From the NCBI RefSeq assembly GCF_003046475.1, contig NZ_PZZZ01000007.1, forward strand, positions 1 to 64,000: DNA of 64,000 nt. Direction: 5' to 3'. Positions 8,054 to 18,251 of this stretch are shown here, one piece after another. Position 1 is the first letter of the stretch; each line of letters opens with the position of its first letter. A program made the position numbers and the translations under genes. The notes beneath the pieces were generated by a model. The model saw only the letters and a list, made by a program, of their open reading frames with translations. It did no database searches and had not been told where the DNA came from. The stretch comes from Mycoplana dimorpha (lineage in GTDB: Bacteria > Pseudomonadota > Alphaproteobacteria > Rhizobiales > Rhizobiaceae).

Positions 8054-8632
8054 TCACCAGCCGTTGCCGCAGTTGCGCAATTGCCCGGAGTAGCGCGAAG
8101 CCATCTTCGAGGCCCGGCCGGCGCCGGTCTTTGCCTGGCCGCTCCAACTGCCGCGGGCATAGCCGGCGTGACCGTCGTGATAGGCGATGTAGAGCCGGTA
8201 GGCATCGTTGAGCGGGATGCCGTTTCTCAGGTGGCTCTGGTGATGATACCAGCCGATGAAACGGATCGCGTCGCCGAAATCGGTTCGCCTGGCCATCGTG
8301 CGGCCGGTCGTTTTACGGTAGCGATCCCAGGTGCCGTCGAGCGCCTGCGAATAACCGTAGGCCGATGAGGCGCGTTTCCACGGGATGAACCCCAAGAGCT
8401 TGGTACGCGGCGGCTTGGCGTTATGGCGGAAGCCGGATTCGGTGTAGATCGTGGCCATCAGGATGGGGACCGGAACGCCATATTCGCGCTCGACCGCCTC
8501 GGCCTGGCGGCGCCAGTTGTTGAACAGACCATCCTTCTGCTCAAACACGGCGCAGGCATTATCGGTGTGGCGCGGCACGGTCCCGCAGCCGGCAAGCATC
8601 ATCGTGAGGACGACGACAAAAACGCAACGCAT
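8054..8632 (-). CDS. Lipoprotein with lytic transglycosylase-like (SLT) domain
   Basis: 192-aa predicted outer-membrane lipoprotein. The N-terminus MRCVFVVVLTMMLAGC is a type II signal with lipobox LAGC and lipidation at Cys16. The SLT-type domain follows, with the putative catalytic glutamate at residue 65 (TIYTESGFRH), the SAYGYSQALDGTWDRY segment that corresponds to the GLMQ-like motif, and IRFIGWYHHQS. It is shorter than typical Slt enzymes. It probably cleaves peptidoglycan glycan strands. The start codon is preceded by a perfect palindrome (8637-8660) that includes the ribosome-binding site. Confidence 0.8.
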   Translation of the reverse strand: MRCVFVVVLTMMLAGCGTVPRHTDNACAVFEQKDGLFNNWRRQAEAVEREYGVPVPILMATIYTESGFRHNAKPPRTKLLGFIPWKRASSAYGYSQALDGTWDRYRKTTGRTMARRTDFGDAIRFIGWYHHQSHLRNGIPLNDAYRLYIAYHDGHAGYARGSWSGQAKTGAGRASKMASRYSGQLRNCGNGW

Positions 8633-8636
8633 CGCT

Positions 8637-8660
8637 CAATCTCTCAAATTCGAGAGATTG
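8637..8660 (-). promoter_or_regulatory. Perfect palindrome overlapping the Shine-Dalgarno
   Basis: Arms CAATCTCTC (8637-8645) and GAGAGATTG (8652-8660), 9 bp with no mismatch and a 6-nt loop, 5 bp upstream of the lipoprotein start codon. On the mRNA the GAGAGA that would act as ribosome-binding site lies inside the 3' arm. It could be an RNA hairpin hiding the site or a DNA operator. Confidence 0.5.
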
Positions 8661-8736
8661 ATAATTGGTAAAGCTTAATGTTTGGTTTTTGGGCCAGTAC
8701 CGCGATGCGGCATCGCTTCGTCCAGTCCGCCGGCGC

Positions 8737-10395
8737 TCACCGCCGCTGCCGGTCGGCGCGGAACTTGTCCTTCAGCCTTGCGATCTGTTCCGGGCTCCAG
8801 GCGTTCTCCAGTCCGAGAACGGCGATCCAGCCGTCGATATAATGCTCGCCGGCATAGACATGGCCATAGCCCATCGGGGTCGTCGTCGCCATCGCCATGT
8901 CGAGCCCGAGCTGCAGGAAGGTGACGACGGGATACCAGCGGAGCTCCGGCGCCACGTCCGGGCCACGAGGGCCGACCATCCAGGCCGGCGGACGGCGGTA
9001 GGCGCCCTCGTCGAAGAAGGTGACCGGGTCACTGGCATATTGCAGATAGACGATGCGCATCGGTCCCCAGGGAGCGGCGGCCTCCGGCAGCGCGTTCCTC
9101 TGGCTGGTGAAGCGCACGTAGGATCCGTCGCCGAAGCGGGGCAGCCAGGCGGGCGTTCCCTTGTTGCGGCCCTCGGTGAACCTGCGCCAAATGCGGCTCT
9201 GGAATGGCGGGCCGGCCCAGAGCGCGCCCTGGTAGGGATCGGCGATCACCTCGAACAGCTCCGTCGACTGCTCCGAGCTGAGCGCACCGAGGCTCAGGCC
9301 GTACAGGTACAGCTTCGGCCGGGCATCCTTCGGCAGCTTGGTCCAGTAACCGTAGACTGCATGGAACAGTGCGCGGGCGGCATCCGTGCCATAGCCGGGC
9401 TCGACCAACAGCGACAGCCAGCTGGAAAGATAGGAGTACTGGATCGCCACGCTCGCGACGTCGCCGCCGGTCAGGTATTCCAGCGGATCGATGCCCTCCG
9501 GGTCGACCCAGCCTGTTCCGGTCGGCATGACGACGACCAGGGTCTTGCGCGCAAACCCACCCGTGCGGATCAGTTCCTTCAGCGCCAGCGCGGCCCGCTC
9601 CTCCGCATTTCGGCCAGCGTTCAGGCCGACATAGACGCGGACCGGCCGCTTGGCGGGCCGGCCGGTAAAGGCTGCTATCTCCTGCTCAGTCGAACCGCTG
9701 GCAACGAATTCGCGCCCGCGCCGGCCGAGATCCTGCCAGGAAACCAGCGATGCAGCACTGCCGCTGCGCGTGGGATCGGTGGGCTGTGGCGTATCCGGCT
9801 CGATCAGTTCGTCGAGGCGGCGCAGCGAGGAATCGACCGCATGAAGCGCACTGCGAAACAGCACGCCTTCGGCAGCGGTCCAGAACAGCACGAGCGCAAG
9901 AACGCCGCCGATCAGGCTGGAGACGCGCCGTGGGGCAAAACGCTCCGACAGCCGGGCGAACAGGCGCCAGGCAACGGCGAACAGGCGCGCCAGAGCGATT
10001 GCGACGATAGCGGTGAGAAGCGCGATGCCGCCGACCTTGAACGGTTGACCGGTCTCGAGCGGCGGCAATTCCATCAGCTTGCGAATTGAATTCTGCCATT
10101 CGGCCGTGCGCCAGAGAAAGACCAGAACGACGATGGCGCACAAAAAGGCGGCCGCGAACTTGACGGCCCGCCGGAACCGACCGACCGGCAAGGGCAGTTC
10201 CAGATAGTCCCAGGTCATCCAGGCGAGGACGCCCAGAGCGTAGCCGATGGTGAAGCAGACGCCGGACAGGACCCCCTGGGTCAGAGCGGTCCGCGGCAGC
10301 AGGCTCGGCGTCAGCGATGCGGCGAAGAATAGCGCACCTAGCAGCAGGCCGACGGTCGATAGCGAATACCAGAATTTCAGAAGGCGAAGGTGCAT
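8737..10395 (-). CDS. Membrane-anchored alpha/beta hydrolase (Abhydrolase_9-like)
   Basis: 552-aa inner-membrane protein. The N-terminal third contains about five hydrophobic segments (from LLKFWYSLSTVGLLLGALFF through ALARLFAVAWRLF), matching the alpha/beta-hydrolase N-terminal membrane domain. The C-terminal two thirds is the catalytic domain with nucleophile elbow GLSLGALSS, PTGTGWVDPEGIDPLEYLTGGD and FHAVYGYW. Start 10395 puts the first membrane segment near the N-terminus; the ribosome-binding site is weak, so a start at 10452 remains possible. Substrates of this family are unknown; lipid or ester hydrolysis at the membrane is plausible. Confidence 0.75.
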   Translation of the reverse strand: MHLRLLKFWYSLSTVGLLLGALFFAASLTPSLLPRTALTQGVLSGVCFTIGYALGVLAWMTWDYLELPLPVGRFRRAVKFAAAFLCAIVVLVFLWRTAEWQNSIRKLMELPPLETGQPFKVGGIALLTAIVAIALARLFAVAWRLFARLSERFAPRRVSSLIGGVLALVLFWTAAEGVLFRSALHAVDSSLRRLDELIEPDTPQPTDPTRSGSAASLVSWQDLGRRGREFVASGSTEQEIAAFTGRPAKRPVRVYVGLNAGRNAEERAALALKELIRTGGFARKTLVVVMPTGTGWVDPEGIDPLEYLTGGDVASVAIQYSYLSSWLSLLVEPGYGTDAARALFHAVYGYWTKLPKDARPKLYLYGLSLGALSSEQSTELFEVIADPYQGALWAGPPFQSRIWRRFTEGRNKGTPAWLPRFGDGSYVRFTSQRNALPEAAAPWGPMRIVYLQYASDPVTFFDEGAYRRPPAWMVGPRGPDVAPELRWYPVVTFLQLGLDMAMATTTPMGYGHVYAGEHYIDGWIAVLGLENAWSPEQIARLKDKFRADRQRR

Positions 10396-10835
10396 GGCGA
10401 AATTCCGTGTTTGCGGCGAAGACGGCCGGCAAATGCCGCCCGCCCACGGCAATGGGCGGCTACAAAGCAGCGCCTGCCCTCTGACTATGCGGTTTTGACG
10501 TCTCTCGCTCTGGTCGAACGATGCCGCCTTTTCGCCGCCCGCGCAACCGAGGGGGCGGTCCGCTGCCCCATTCGCCCTCCCCCTATCAACCGGGCGGAGA
10601 ACCCTGCGGCATCTGATTTCGCGTCGAACGAGCGGCGCTGTTGTATATTACCGCTCATCACGAGTTATTATGTTGCGGCAGACGCGCGATTTTCCTAGTT
10701 AAAATGCGCAATTGTCCGCCGTCTTGAACGGTTACAAGCGCGTTTTACGGCTTCCGCCGGTGCAGGCAACGCCTGTGGCCTGGTGGGCCGGCGGTCCGGA
10801 TCCTTCCCGGGATCCATTGTAGGGAGAGAGGAACC
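10396..10835. other. Divergent intergenic region upstream of livK-type gene
   Basis: 440 nt between divergent genes. It must hold promoters for both, but no hexamer pair is convincing. The last 15 nt form the strong purine-rich ribosome-binding region of the livK-type gene, which is also the predicted AbcR pairing site (10826-10834). Confidence 0.5.
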
Positions 10836-11942
10836 ATGATTTTGAAGACGCTCACCGGCGCAACATTCGCAGCATCGCTGCTGCTGTCCACTGCCGCCTA
10901 TGCCGACATCACCATCGGCCTGATCGCACCGCTGACCGGCCCGGTCGCGGCCTATGGCGACCAGGTCAAGAGGGGTGCCGAGGCGGCTGTCGCCGAGATC
11001 AACAAGAATGGCGGCATCCTCGGCGAGCAGGTGGTCCTGAAGCTGGCTGACGACGCGGGCGAGCCCAAGCAGGGCGTCTCCGCCGCCAACCAGCTCGTCG
11101 GCCAAGGCATTCGCTTCGTTGTCGGTCCGGTGACCTCGGGCGTGGCCATTCCGGCTTCCGACGTGCTGGCCGAGAACGGCGTGCTGATGGTGACGCCGAC
11201 GGCGACCGCTCCGGACCTCACCGCGCGCGGCCTGCCGAACGTGCTGCGCACCTGCGGCCGCGACGACCAGCAGGCGACCGTCGCCGCCGACTACGTCGTC
11301 AAGACGATGAAGGACAAGAAGATCGCCATCGTCCACGACAAGGGCGCCTACGGCAAGGGTCTGGCCGACAACTTCAAGGCCGGCATCAACGCCGGCGGCA
11401 TCACCGAGGTGCTCTACGAGAGCGTGACCCCGGGCGAAAAGGACCTCAGCGCCCTCATCACCCGCCTGAAGGCAGAGGGCGTCGAAGTCATCTACTTCGG
11501 CGGCTATCACCCCGAGGCAGGCCTGCTGGCCCGCCAGCTGCACGACATGTCCGTACATGCCACCATCATCGGCGGCGACGGCCTGTCCAACAGCGAACTC
11601 TGGGCAATCGCCAACGATGCGGCAGCCGGCACGACCTTCACCAACGCCATCGATGCCCTCAAGAACCCGGATTCTGCAAAGGCCGTCGAGGTCCTGAAGG
11701 CCGCCGGCATCCCCCCGGAAGCCTTCACCCTGAACGCCTATGCCGCCGTCGAGGTGCTCAAGGCGGGCATCGAGAAGGCCGGCAGCGCCGAGGATTCGGC
11801 CGCCGTCGCAACGGCGCTGAAGTCCGGCGAGCCGATCCAGACCGCAATCGGCAAGCTCACCTATGGTGAAACCGGTGACCTGACGTCGCCGAGCTTCTCC
11901 CTGTTCAAGTGGGAAGACGGCAAGATCGTCGCCGCCGAGTAA
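10836..11942 (+). CDS. livK: LivK-type branched-chain amino acid ABC transporter substrate-binding protein
   Basis: 368-aa periplasmic leucine/isoleucine/valine-binding protein. Residues 1-23 are a signal peptide ending AYA before [20 protein letters not shown], the diagnostic start of the family. Later motifs are [57 protein letters not shown], and [15 protein letters not shown]. The ATG at 10836 is preceded by AGGGAGAGAGGAACC. It is a lone gene ended by the terminator at 11966; the permease and ATPase genes are not here. The family is a documented target of AbcR sRNAs in rhizobia, and complementarity to the sRNAs at 43.9-44.2 kb is visible over the ribosome-binding site. Confidence 0.9.
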   Translation: MILKTLTGATFAASLLLSTAAYADITIGLIAPLTGPVAAYGDQVKRGAEAAVAEINKNGGILGEQVVLKLADDAGEPKQGVSAANQLVGQGIRFVVGPVTSGVAIPASDVLAENGVLMVTPTATAPDLTARGLPNVLRTCGRDDQQATVAADYVVKTMKDKKIAIVHDKGAYGKGLADNFKAGINAGGITEVLYESVTPGEKDLSALITRLKAEGVEVIYFGGYHPEAGLLARQLHDMSVHATIIGGDGLSNSELWAIANDAAAGTTFTNAIDALKNPDSAKAVEVLKAAGIPPEAFTLNAYAAVEVLKAGIEKAGSAEDSAAVATALKSGEPIQTAIGKLTYGETGDLTSPSFSLFKWEDGKIVAAE

Positions 11943-11965
11943 GATCTGCAGTGCAGGAACTAACG

Positions 11966-11993
11966 AACGCCGGGAGAACACTCCCGGCGTTTG
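11966..11993 (+). terminator. Intrinsic terminator of livK-type gene
   Basis: Perfect 11-bp stem (11966-11976 with 11981-11991), AACA loop, followed by TTTG. It lies 24 nt after the stop codon. Confidence 0.75.
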
Positions 11994-12027
11994 TGCATTA
12001 AAGGCGATCCGCCGTTGCGGGCTGCCG

Positions 12028-12321
12028 TCAGCCGAGCGAGCCGATGAGCTCGCGATAGGCCGATTCAGGGAACGCCTTGAGCGTTTTCGTGCGCACGCTG
12101 CCGGCCTGGCCGAGCGTCAGGCAGAAGCGGGCGGCGACCGCATCGTCGGGCGCCTCGCAGACAGCGACCATGTCGTACTCGCCCATGGTGAGATAGAATT
12201 CCTTGAACGAGCCGCCCATGTCGCTAAGCGCCTTCTTGGCCGCGTCAAGCCGCTTCGGCGACTCCCGCACGTTCTTGATGCCCTGTTCCGTCCAGTTGAT
12301 GAAAACGATGTACGTTGTCAT
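12028..12321 (-). CDS. GYD-domain protein
   Basis: 97-aa protein of the GYD family: MTTYIVFINWTEQGIKNVRESPKR start, the defining MGEYDMVAVCEAPDD segment (GYD position here GEYD) and a ferredoxin-like alpha/beta pattern. The family occurs widely in rhizobia, is about 95-100 aa, and has no proven function. The ATG at 12321 follows GGGAAGGTGTGCC. It is monocistronic in appearance. Confidence 0.82.
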   Translation of the reverse strand: MTTYIVFINWTEQGIKNVRESPKRLDAAKKALSDMGGSFKEFYLTMGEYDMVAVCEAPDDAVAARFCLTLGQAGSVRTKTLKAFPESAYRELIGSLG

Positions 12322-12555
12322 GGCACACCTTCCCGCGTCCGCGCGACGCAGCAGCCGATGCCCCTCACCCCGCCAAAACTATACGCCCGCGAGGCGTGAC
12401 CCCACAAGCAGACAACCGTGTTTCCGGTCCCCATTCGGCCGGCCTGCAGACAGCAACGGGACCGGAAACATCACGGGACCCCGCCAATCGGAGTCGGTCT
12501 TCGAACGTCGGGGCATGGTCGGAGATTACGGTCGTCCGGGCCCGTCGGGGGCCGA

Positions 12556-13992
12556 TCAAACCTTCCGGACCGGCGGGATGACCCATGACCCGTCGAGGAT
12601 CGACGGTGGGCTGTCGTCCGGCCAGTAGAGCCGCATCATCAGGATGAACTTGTCCTTCGGCGCCGGCAACCAGTTCGCTTCCTTGTCGGCGCCGGGCGAC
12701 TCGTGCTGGATGTAGATGTCGGTCGATCCATCCGGATTGGTCTTCAGCTGTTGCCGGGCGCTGATCGAGTAGCGGTTGATGGGATTGTCGACGAAGAAGT
12801 ACTGGTCGTTGTACATCGTGATCGACCAGAAGCCGCGCACCGGCGGCATCTGCCCTTTCGCAAACGTCAGGACATACTTTTCCGAGCCTTCATAGACGCG
12901 CGAAAACAGCCCCTCCTTCATCTTCAGCGATGTCGGATAGACCGCATCCTGCGGTCGGTTGGCGCCAAGCCCGATAGCGGTGACCAAGGCCCGCTGCAGA
13001 TATTCCGTCCCGTATACACCGGTCTTGGTGGTGTAGCCCCAGCCGTTGATGTCCTTCACGTCGCCGTCGCTGTACTTGAAGTGCAACATGATGCGGCCGA
13101 AGGCGATTTGCGGAATTCGCCTGGTGAAGCGCGCATCGAGCTTGCTCTTGTCGAAGTCATTGCCGGAAACGATGCCGATCTCCGCCAGCTTGGGAACGAT
13201 CGCGGCATCCGCCGCGCTCGGCGGATTTGTCTTCAGCAGCTCGGCGAGCAGGGTGAAGTACTCCACCGCGTCCATCCGGTTCACCTGGTCGCGCACCGGG
13301 GTCTTCATGTCGATGCTCGGATCGACCTGGCCGGGCGGCGGCGTCCAATCCTTTCCGTAGGCGCTGAGCGGCACGAGCTTGCACTGGTCCTGCAGGTCGT
13401 GGACGGCCTTGTAGTCCTCCTGCGTGCCGGTGCAGTAGATCCGGCCGAGTATCCAGACCAGACTGGTCGGCGACTTGTATTCGGTCACGCCTTCGGGGAT
13501 CGTCCCCTGCCAGCCCGGCCTGGTAATCGCGTAGCTCTGTGCCCGGCCGCCGGTCGTCCGCTTTCCCGGCACCTGGAACACGGTCGTCCAGCCGTCGAGC
13601 ATCGGAAACAGGAAATAGCGGTCCTGCATGTCCGGGATCGAGAACACCCAGGGCTCGTGTCCGACATCCACGAAGGCGGTCGTGTAAAGCGTGTCGGCGT
13701 TCGGCGCCGTCACGTCCCGGAACGAGGCGTTCGGGTATTCGCGCAGCTTGATCAGGTGGCCCATCGGCCCCTTGCTTCCCTCGGGCTTTTCGACGTTCGT
13801 CACCACCCGGCGCGTCATTTCCATGGTGACCAGCGGATAGCCGTAGATATAGGCGTCGACGGCATTCCAGAAATCGCCGCTTCCGTCGAACGGGTCTGCG
13901 ATCGGCAGATCCATCGCAACTGCAGGCGTCAGGGCGCTTGCGGCAAGCAATCCAAGTCCGCCGATCGAAACGGCGCGGCGAGATACATTCAT
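12556..13992 (-). CDS. DUF1254/DUF1214 domain exported protein
   Basis: 478-aa protein with both domains in the usual order. The ATG at 13992 gives a 26-residue signal sequence with SRRAV near the N-terminus, so Tat export is possible. DUF1254 covers about residues 40-200 (IYGYPLVTMEMTRR, APNADTLYTTAFVDVGHEPW). DUF1214 covers the C-terminal part (PPVRGFWSITMYNDQYFFVDNP and the terminal KDKFILMMRLYWPDDSPP). The family is abundant in environmental bacteria and structurally resembles periplasmic beta-sandwich proteins; no enzyme activity is firmly established. The upstream extension to 14148 lacks a signal peptide and is rejected. Confidence 0.85.
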   Translation of the reverse strand: MNVSRRAVSIGGLGLLAASALTPAVAMDLPIADPFDGSGDFWNAVDAYIYGYPLVTMEMTRRVVTNVEKPEGSKGPMGHLIKLREYPNASFRDVTAPNADTLYTTAFVDVGHEPWVFSIPDMQDRYFLFPMLDGWTTVFQVPGKRTTGGRAQSYAITRPGWQGTIPEGVTEYKSPTSLVWILGRIYCTGTQEDYKAVHDLQDQCKLVPLSAYGKDWTPPPGQVDPSIDMKTPVRDQVNRMDAVEYFTLLAELLKTNPPSAADAAIVPKLAEIGIVSGNDFDKSKLDARFTRRIPQIAFGRIMLHFKYSDGDVKDINGWGYTTKTGVYGTEYLQRALVTAIGLGANRPQDAVYPTSLKMKEGLFSRVYEGSEKYVLTFAKGQMPPVRGFWSITMYNDQYFFVDNPINRYSISARQQLKTNPDGSTDIYIQHESPGADKEANWLPAPKDKFILMMRLYWPDDSPPSILDGSWVIPPVRKV

Positions 13993-14209
13993 CGCAGCCT
14001 CCAAAGCTAGACTTTCCTGATGGCCAGCCCCTAAGCAGAGTGCGCTAGCGCGTCCCGCCTCCCCCACGCGAGGGAATACATTAACACGATGGGCCGGCGC
14101 TCGGGCCAATGCTGCGTGCCGAATTCGGCGGCTCGGCGCGTTCCCCATTAGGCTTAGCCGGAACGGCGAAACCGCCCGCCCATAGTGCCGGGGATTCGCC
14201 GGCGATTTC

Positions 14210-15217
14210 CTACCAGACGGGAAAACCTCTGGTCTGCCATTCGCTCCTGGGAACCTCCGCCCCGACCGCGAAGGCGAAGCTCACGACGCGGGTCGCATCG
14301 CCGTCGACCTCGCAGCGGAAGCTGAGGTCGTACCAGCGGGCATTCGCACGGAACGCAGCGCGACGGACCTCGAGCACCGTTCCGCGCGACAGCCGAAACG
14401 TGGGCAGAAGGTCCGGCTTGTGGGGCGGCGATGCATGCCGGAGCTGGGCGTACAGCTCGGTGCTGCACAACTGCTCGACGCGCGCGCCGCGCGGCAGGTC
14501 GGCAATGGCCGTCCTGGCCACCGGATCGTCGGTGATACTTTCCGAAAAGAGCCTGCCTGCCTCGGTGAGCGTTTCATTCTCAAGGCCGGGCTGATCGGAC
14601 GCCTGTTCCGCCTCCGTTATTGCCTCTTCAGCCGGACCGCCGTCCACCGGCGGCTCCTCAAGCGCGGTTGATTCCTCAACTTCGGCCGGCAGGTCTCCAG
14701 GCCCGGCGTCGGGCAGTTCCGCCGTTGCCGAAGGCGTCGCGGAATCCGACTTTTCGGTTGCCCCTGAAGGCGCACTCGGCGGCGCCTCCGCAACTTTTGC
14801 GGACGGGCGTTCTGCCGGCACCGTCTTCGCAGCGGCGATATCCACCCCGTCAGACCCCGTGACCTTGTCAGCAAACTCGAAGACCGGCCGCAGGACCGGT
14901 ATCGGCACCTTGCCGGGAGCCGGACCGTCGGCTTGACCTTCCGGCTGGGCCTCCATATCCGGCGTCATCTCTTCAGGCTCATCCGGTGACGGCGGCGTGG
15001 CCTCCTGTTGCTGCTTTTCCTCCGGGGTCGGTTGTTGCGCGGCCTCCTGCGGCGGCGGCACCAGTTCGACGCTGATGCTTTCCTCGGCGGCGGACGGCAA
15101 CTCTTGCGCCGGAAGGCGGACGAACAGGGCGGCAGCGATCGCCAGGTGAAGCGCAATCGAGACGAGCGCGCCCCAGCCGGGCTCATGCCAGCGCTTCCGT
15201 GCGATCCGTCGCATCAT
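14210..15217 (-). CDS. DUF930 domain protein with TonB-like architecture
   Basis: 335-aa protein. One transmembrane helix near residues 16-34 (GALVSIALHLAIAAALFVR), then about 150 residues rich in Pro, Glu, Ala and Gln (PPPQEAAQQPTPEEKQQQ and similar), then a C-terminal DUF930 domain from about residue 225 (ADLPRGARVEQLCSTELYAQL...RGFPVW) with two cysteines. The layout (inner-membrane anchor, periplasm-spanning Pro-rich linker, folded end) mimics TonB. It is a rhizobial family of unknown role. It lies downstream of rpoD on the same strand but is separated by the rpoD terminator. Confidence 0.8.
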   Translation of the reverse strand: MMRRIARKRWHEPGWGALVSIALHLAIAAALFVRLPAQELPSAAEESISVELVPPPQEAAQQPTPEEKQQQEATPPSPDEPEEMTPDMEAQPEGQADGPAPGKVPIPVLRPVFEFADKVTGSDGVDIAAAKTVPAERPSAKVAEAPPSAPSGATEKSDSATPSATAELPDAGPGDLPAEVEESTALEEPPVDGGPAEEAITEAEQASDQPGLENETLTEAGRLFSESITDDPVARTAIADLPRGARVEQLCSTELYAQLRHASPPHKPDLLPTFRLSRGTVLEVRRAAFRANARWYDLSFRCEVDGDATRVVSFAFAVGAEVPRSEWQTRGFPVW

Positions 15218-15271
15218 CCGGAGCCGATGCCCTCATAATCCTCGCGCTGTCGGCCAGAACCGCGGCGAAGC

Positions 15272-15305
15272 GCAAAACAAAACCCGGCCAGTTTGACTGA
15301 CCGGG
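15272..15305 (-). terminator. Intrinsic terminator after rpoD
   Basis: On the minus strand, a 9-bp stem (plus-strand arms 15297-15305 and 15283-15291, one G-T pair) with a 5-nt loop is followed by TTTTGTTTT. It lies 125 nt beyond the rpoD stop and ends a structured 3' UTR. Confidence 0.8.
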
Positions 15306-15430
15306 CTGTGATTTCAACAGGGCGACCCTCGCTTAGTAGAGGGCTGCCCGTAAAAGGTCTCACGGCTACCTGCCGCAGGCCTTCTTCCTATCCTCATCCC
15401 AAACCGCCGCACCGGTCTGGGTGTGATGCC
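15272..15430 (-). ncRNA. Structured rpoD 3' UTR, candidate 3'-derived sRNA
   Basis: The 159 nt after the rpoD stop hold at least three consecutive hairpins: 15398-15421 (9-bp stem), 15320-15349 (GGGC/GCCC plus CCCTC/GAGGG, loop of 8) and the terminator at 15272-15305. A further AAGG/CCTT-closed element lies between. This density of strong stems is more than a terminator needs. It could stabilise the mRNA or be released as an sRNA. No Rfam family is recognised. Confidence 0.3.
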
Positions 15431-17479
<2,049 letters not shown>

Positions 17480-17591
17480 TTATTCTTCGCTTTCCTGGGG
17501 TATTCAGTTTACTGCCAATTCGGGACCGCGCGGGCGCCGGACCATGCTCGCGCGCCTGCCAACCAGTTTCACTGACCTAACGGAATGAAAC

Positions 17592-17606
17592 TTAAATCCT
17601 GTTTAA
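17592..17606 (-). promoter_or_regulatory. Full CtrA-type motif TTAA-N7-TTAA
   Basis: TTAA at 17592-17595 and TTAA at 17603-17606 with exactly 7 nt between, followed by C (TTAAC). It lies 113-127 nt upstream of the rpoD start codon. CtrA is the cell-cycle response regulator of Alphaproteobacteria and this is its full consensus. Binding here is inference. Confidence 0.4.
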
Positions 17607-17696
17607 CCACGCCTTCACCGAGAAGGCCGGGTACATGCTGCCGCGTCAACGCAATTGACATGACTTCCCGATCCGCCGTACCCATTCTCACTTGTG

Positions 17697-17716
17697 CTGG
17701 GAATTGTGATTCCCAG
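17697..17716. promoter_or_regulatory. Perfect palindrome upstream of rpoD
   Basis: Arms CTGGGAAT (17697-17704) and ATTCCCAG (17709-17716), 8 bp with no mismatch and a TGTG centre. It is about 220 nt upstream of rpoD and not followed by a T-run, so a protein-binding site is more likely than a terminator. The binding protein is unknown. Confidence 0.35.
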
Positions 17717-17886
17717 AAATTTCGGTTCCGTCAAGCTATTATGCCAAAAAAGCCTGAAAACCCGTAGATTCGAGTCCTCAAGCCCAAAGGCGCTGGTTGC
17801 GTGTGCAAAGCACATGTAGGGATGGTCGTGGAAAAGACAAGGGGTACGCGGGCACCGACGGAATCCGCGAATCGGAGCATAGCACG

Positions 17887-18234
17887 CTAGAACGACCGCC
17901 CGTCAACTTTTGTAATCGAAAGTTTGTCGAGATCGATCGCCGGAATGCAGCGCAGGTTGACCGCTGCCATCTCGTTCCCCTTCCCGTCCGCACCCTCTCC
18001 AAAGGGGGCGATGCCGCACACCGCACAGAAATGATGACGGATAACGTGACGATTGAACTGATAGGTCGATACGTTCTGTTCCGGCACGGTCAGCACCAGC
18101 TTGTCCCTCGGCACGAAAGCCAACAGGCCGCCGCGCCGGCGGCACATCGAGCAGTTGCAGTCCACCGCCGTATCGAAGTCGCCTTCGACCTCGAAGGCGA
18201 CATTGCCGCAGTGGCAGCTTCCCTCATATTTCAT
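17887..18234 (-). CDS. GFA family (CENP-V/GFA domain) protein
   Basis: 115-aa zinc protein of the glutathione-dependent formaldehyde-activating enzyme family. Cysteine motifs are in the standard order: SCHCG near residue 6, VDCNCSMCRR near 24-33, and HHFCAVCGI near 67-75. The name is historical; formaldehyde activation is doubtful for most members and no substrate is implied. The ATG at 18234 follows AGGAGAGGAAGA. It lies 17 nt downstream of tdh and is probably the last gene of the kbl-tdh transcript. Confidence 0.88.
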   Translation of the reverse strand: MKYEGSCHCGNVAFEVEGDFDTAVDCNCSMCRRRGGLLAFVPRDKLVLTVPEQNVSTYQFNRHVIRHHFCAVCGIAPFGEGADGKGNEMAAVNLRCIPAIDLDKLSITKVDGRSF

Positions 18235-18251
18235 TCTTCCTCTCCTTACGT

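Larger units (their letters stand above)
17480..17886. other. rpoD upstream region
   Basis: 407 nt without a gene, all presumably rpoD promoter/leader because GFA upstream is on the same strand. It holds the CtrA-type motif (17592-17606) and the palindrome (17697-17716). A minus-strand TTGACG lies at about 17728-17733, but no good -10 follows it. Confidence 0.5.

Noticed and set aside
17765-17785. T-loop-like TTCGAGTCC suggesting a tRNA
   Set aside because: No pairing T stem, acceptor stem or anticodon arm is present around it.
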